In this document: one piece after another, positions 5,326-5,342 of the stretch
Layout: each line of letters starts with the position of its first letter
Numbering within the stretch: the stretch's first letter is position 1
Assembly (NCBI GenBank): GCA_045403155.1
Contig: JAXIPB010000008.1
Coordinates: 1-5,342 of the forward strand
DNA: 5,342 nucleotides
Origin: JAXIPB01 sp045403155
GTDB taxonomy: Bacteria; Actinomycetota; Actinomycetes; Mycobacteriales; Micromonosporaceae
Direction of reading: 5' to 3'
The notes under the pieces: generated by a model
Database searches by the model: none
Seen by the model: only the letters and a program-made list of their open reading frames with translations
Told to the model about the DNA's origin: nothing
Program-made: the position numbers and the translations under genes

Positions 5326-5342
5326 CCGACATCCGCCGGCGG

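Noticed and set aside
1..5342. CRISPR array, insertion sequence or prophage genes
   Set aside because: No regularly spaced repeats of suitable length, no transposase or integrase motifs and no phage structural genes were found on either strand.

Overview
The window is high-GC DNA whose genes all belong to a conserved actinobacterial neighbourhood: a WhiB-family iron-sulfur regulator (WblA/WhiB4 type) divergent from a PonA2-type class A penicillin-binding protein, with a GatB/YqeY-family protein, a membrane-anchored metallophosphoesterase and a tRNA-Pro nearby. WhiB proteins occur only in Actinobacteria and their phages. The WblA sequence resembles, from memory, that of Streptomyces more than the mycobacterial WhiB4, so a filamentous, non-mycobacterial actinobacterium is likely. 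Micromonosporales is possible but unproven. The gene order matches what I remember of Mycobacterium tuberculosis whiB4-ponA2-Rv3683.

Layout: 1-480 holds no gene I can recognise, only one weak small reading frame (324-410) with a good ribosome binding site and an 11-bp tandem repeat (456-477). Positions 481-520 form a long hairpin at the 3' side of a minus-strand tRNA-Pro(CGG) at 536-609. The metallophosphoesterase follows on the minus strand (669-1586). It is divergent from yqeY (1622-2074), and three 17-bp near-repeats fill the joint start region (1571-1621). yqeY converges on the penicillin-binding protein gene (2207-4621, minus). The 132-bp gap between them is mostly an elaborate nested inverted repeat (2112-2198). 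A 410-bp divergent control region (4622-5031) leads to wblA (5032-5325) and carries two related inverted repeats.

How the genes may work together: WblA senses redox or nitric oxide state through a [4Fe-4S] cluster and controls development, antioxidant and antibiotic genes in related organisms. The penicillin-binding protein polymerises and crosslinks peptidoglycan outside the membrane and carries ten extracytoplasmic cysteines, probably as five disulfides. A redox-linked connection between regulator and wall enzyme is attractive but is inference only. yqeY and the phosphoesterase have no precisely established role.

I see no clear undescribed multi-gene system. The coding content is ordinary actinobacterial core. 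The unexplained structure lies in the non-coding DNA: the three-way inverted repeat at 2112-2198, the paired repeats upstream of wblA, the 17-bp repeats between yqeY and the phosphoesterase, and the repeat and hairpin zone beside the tRNA.
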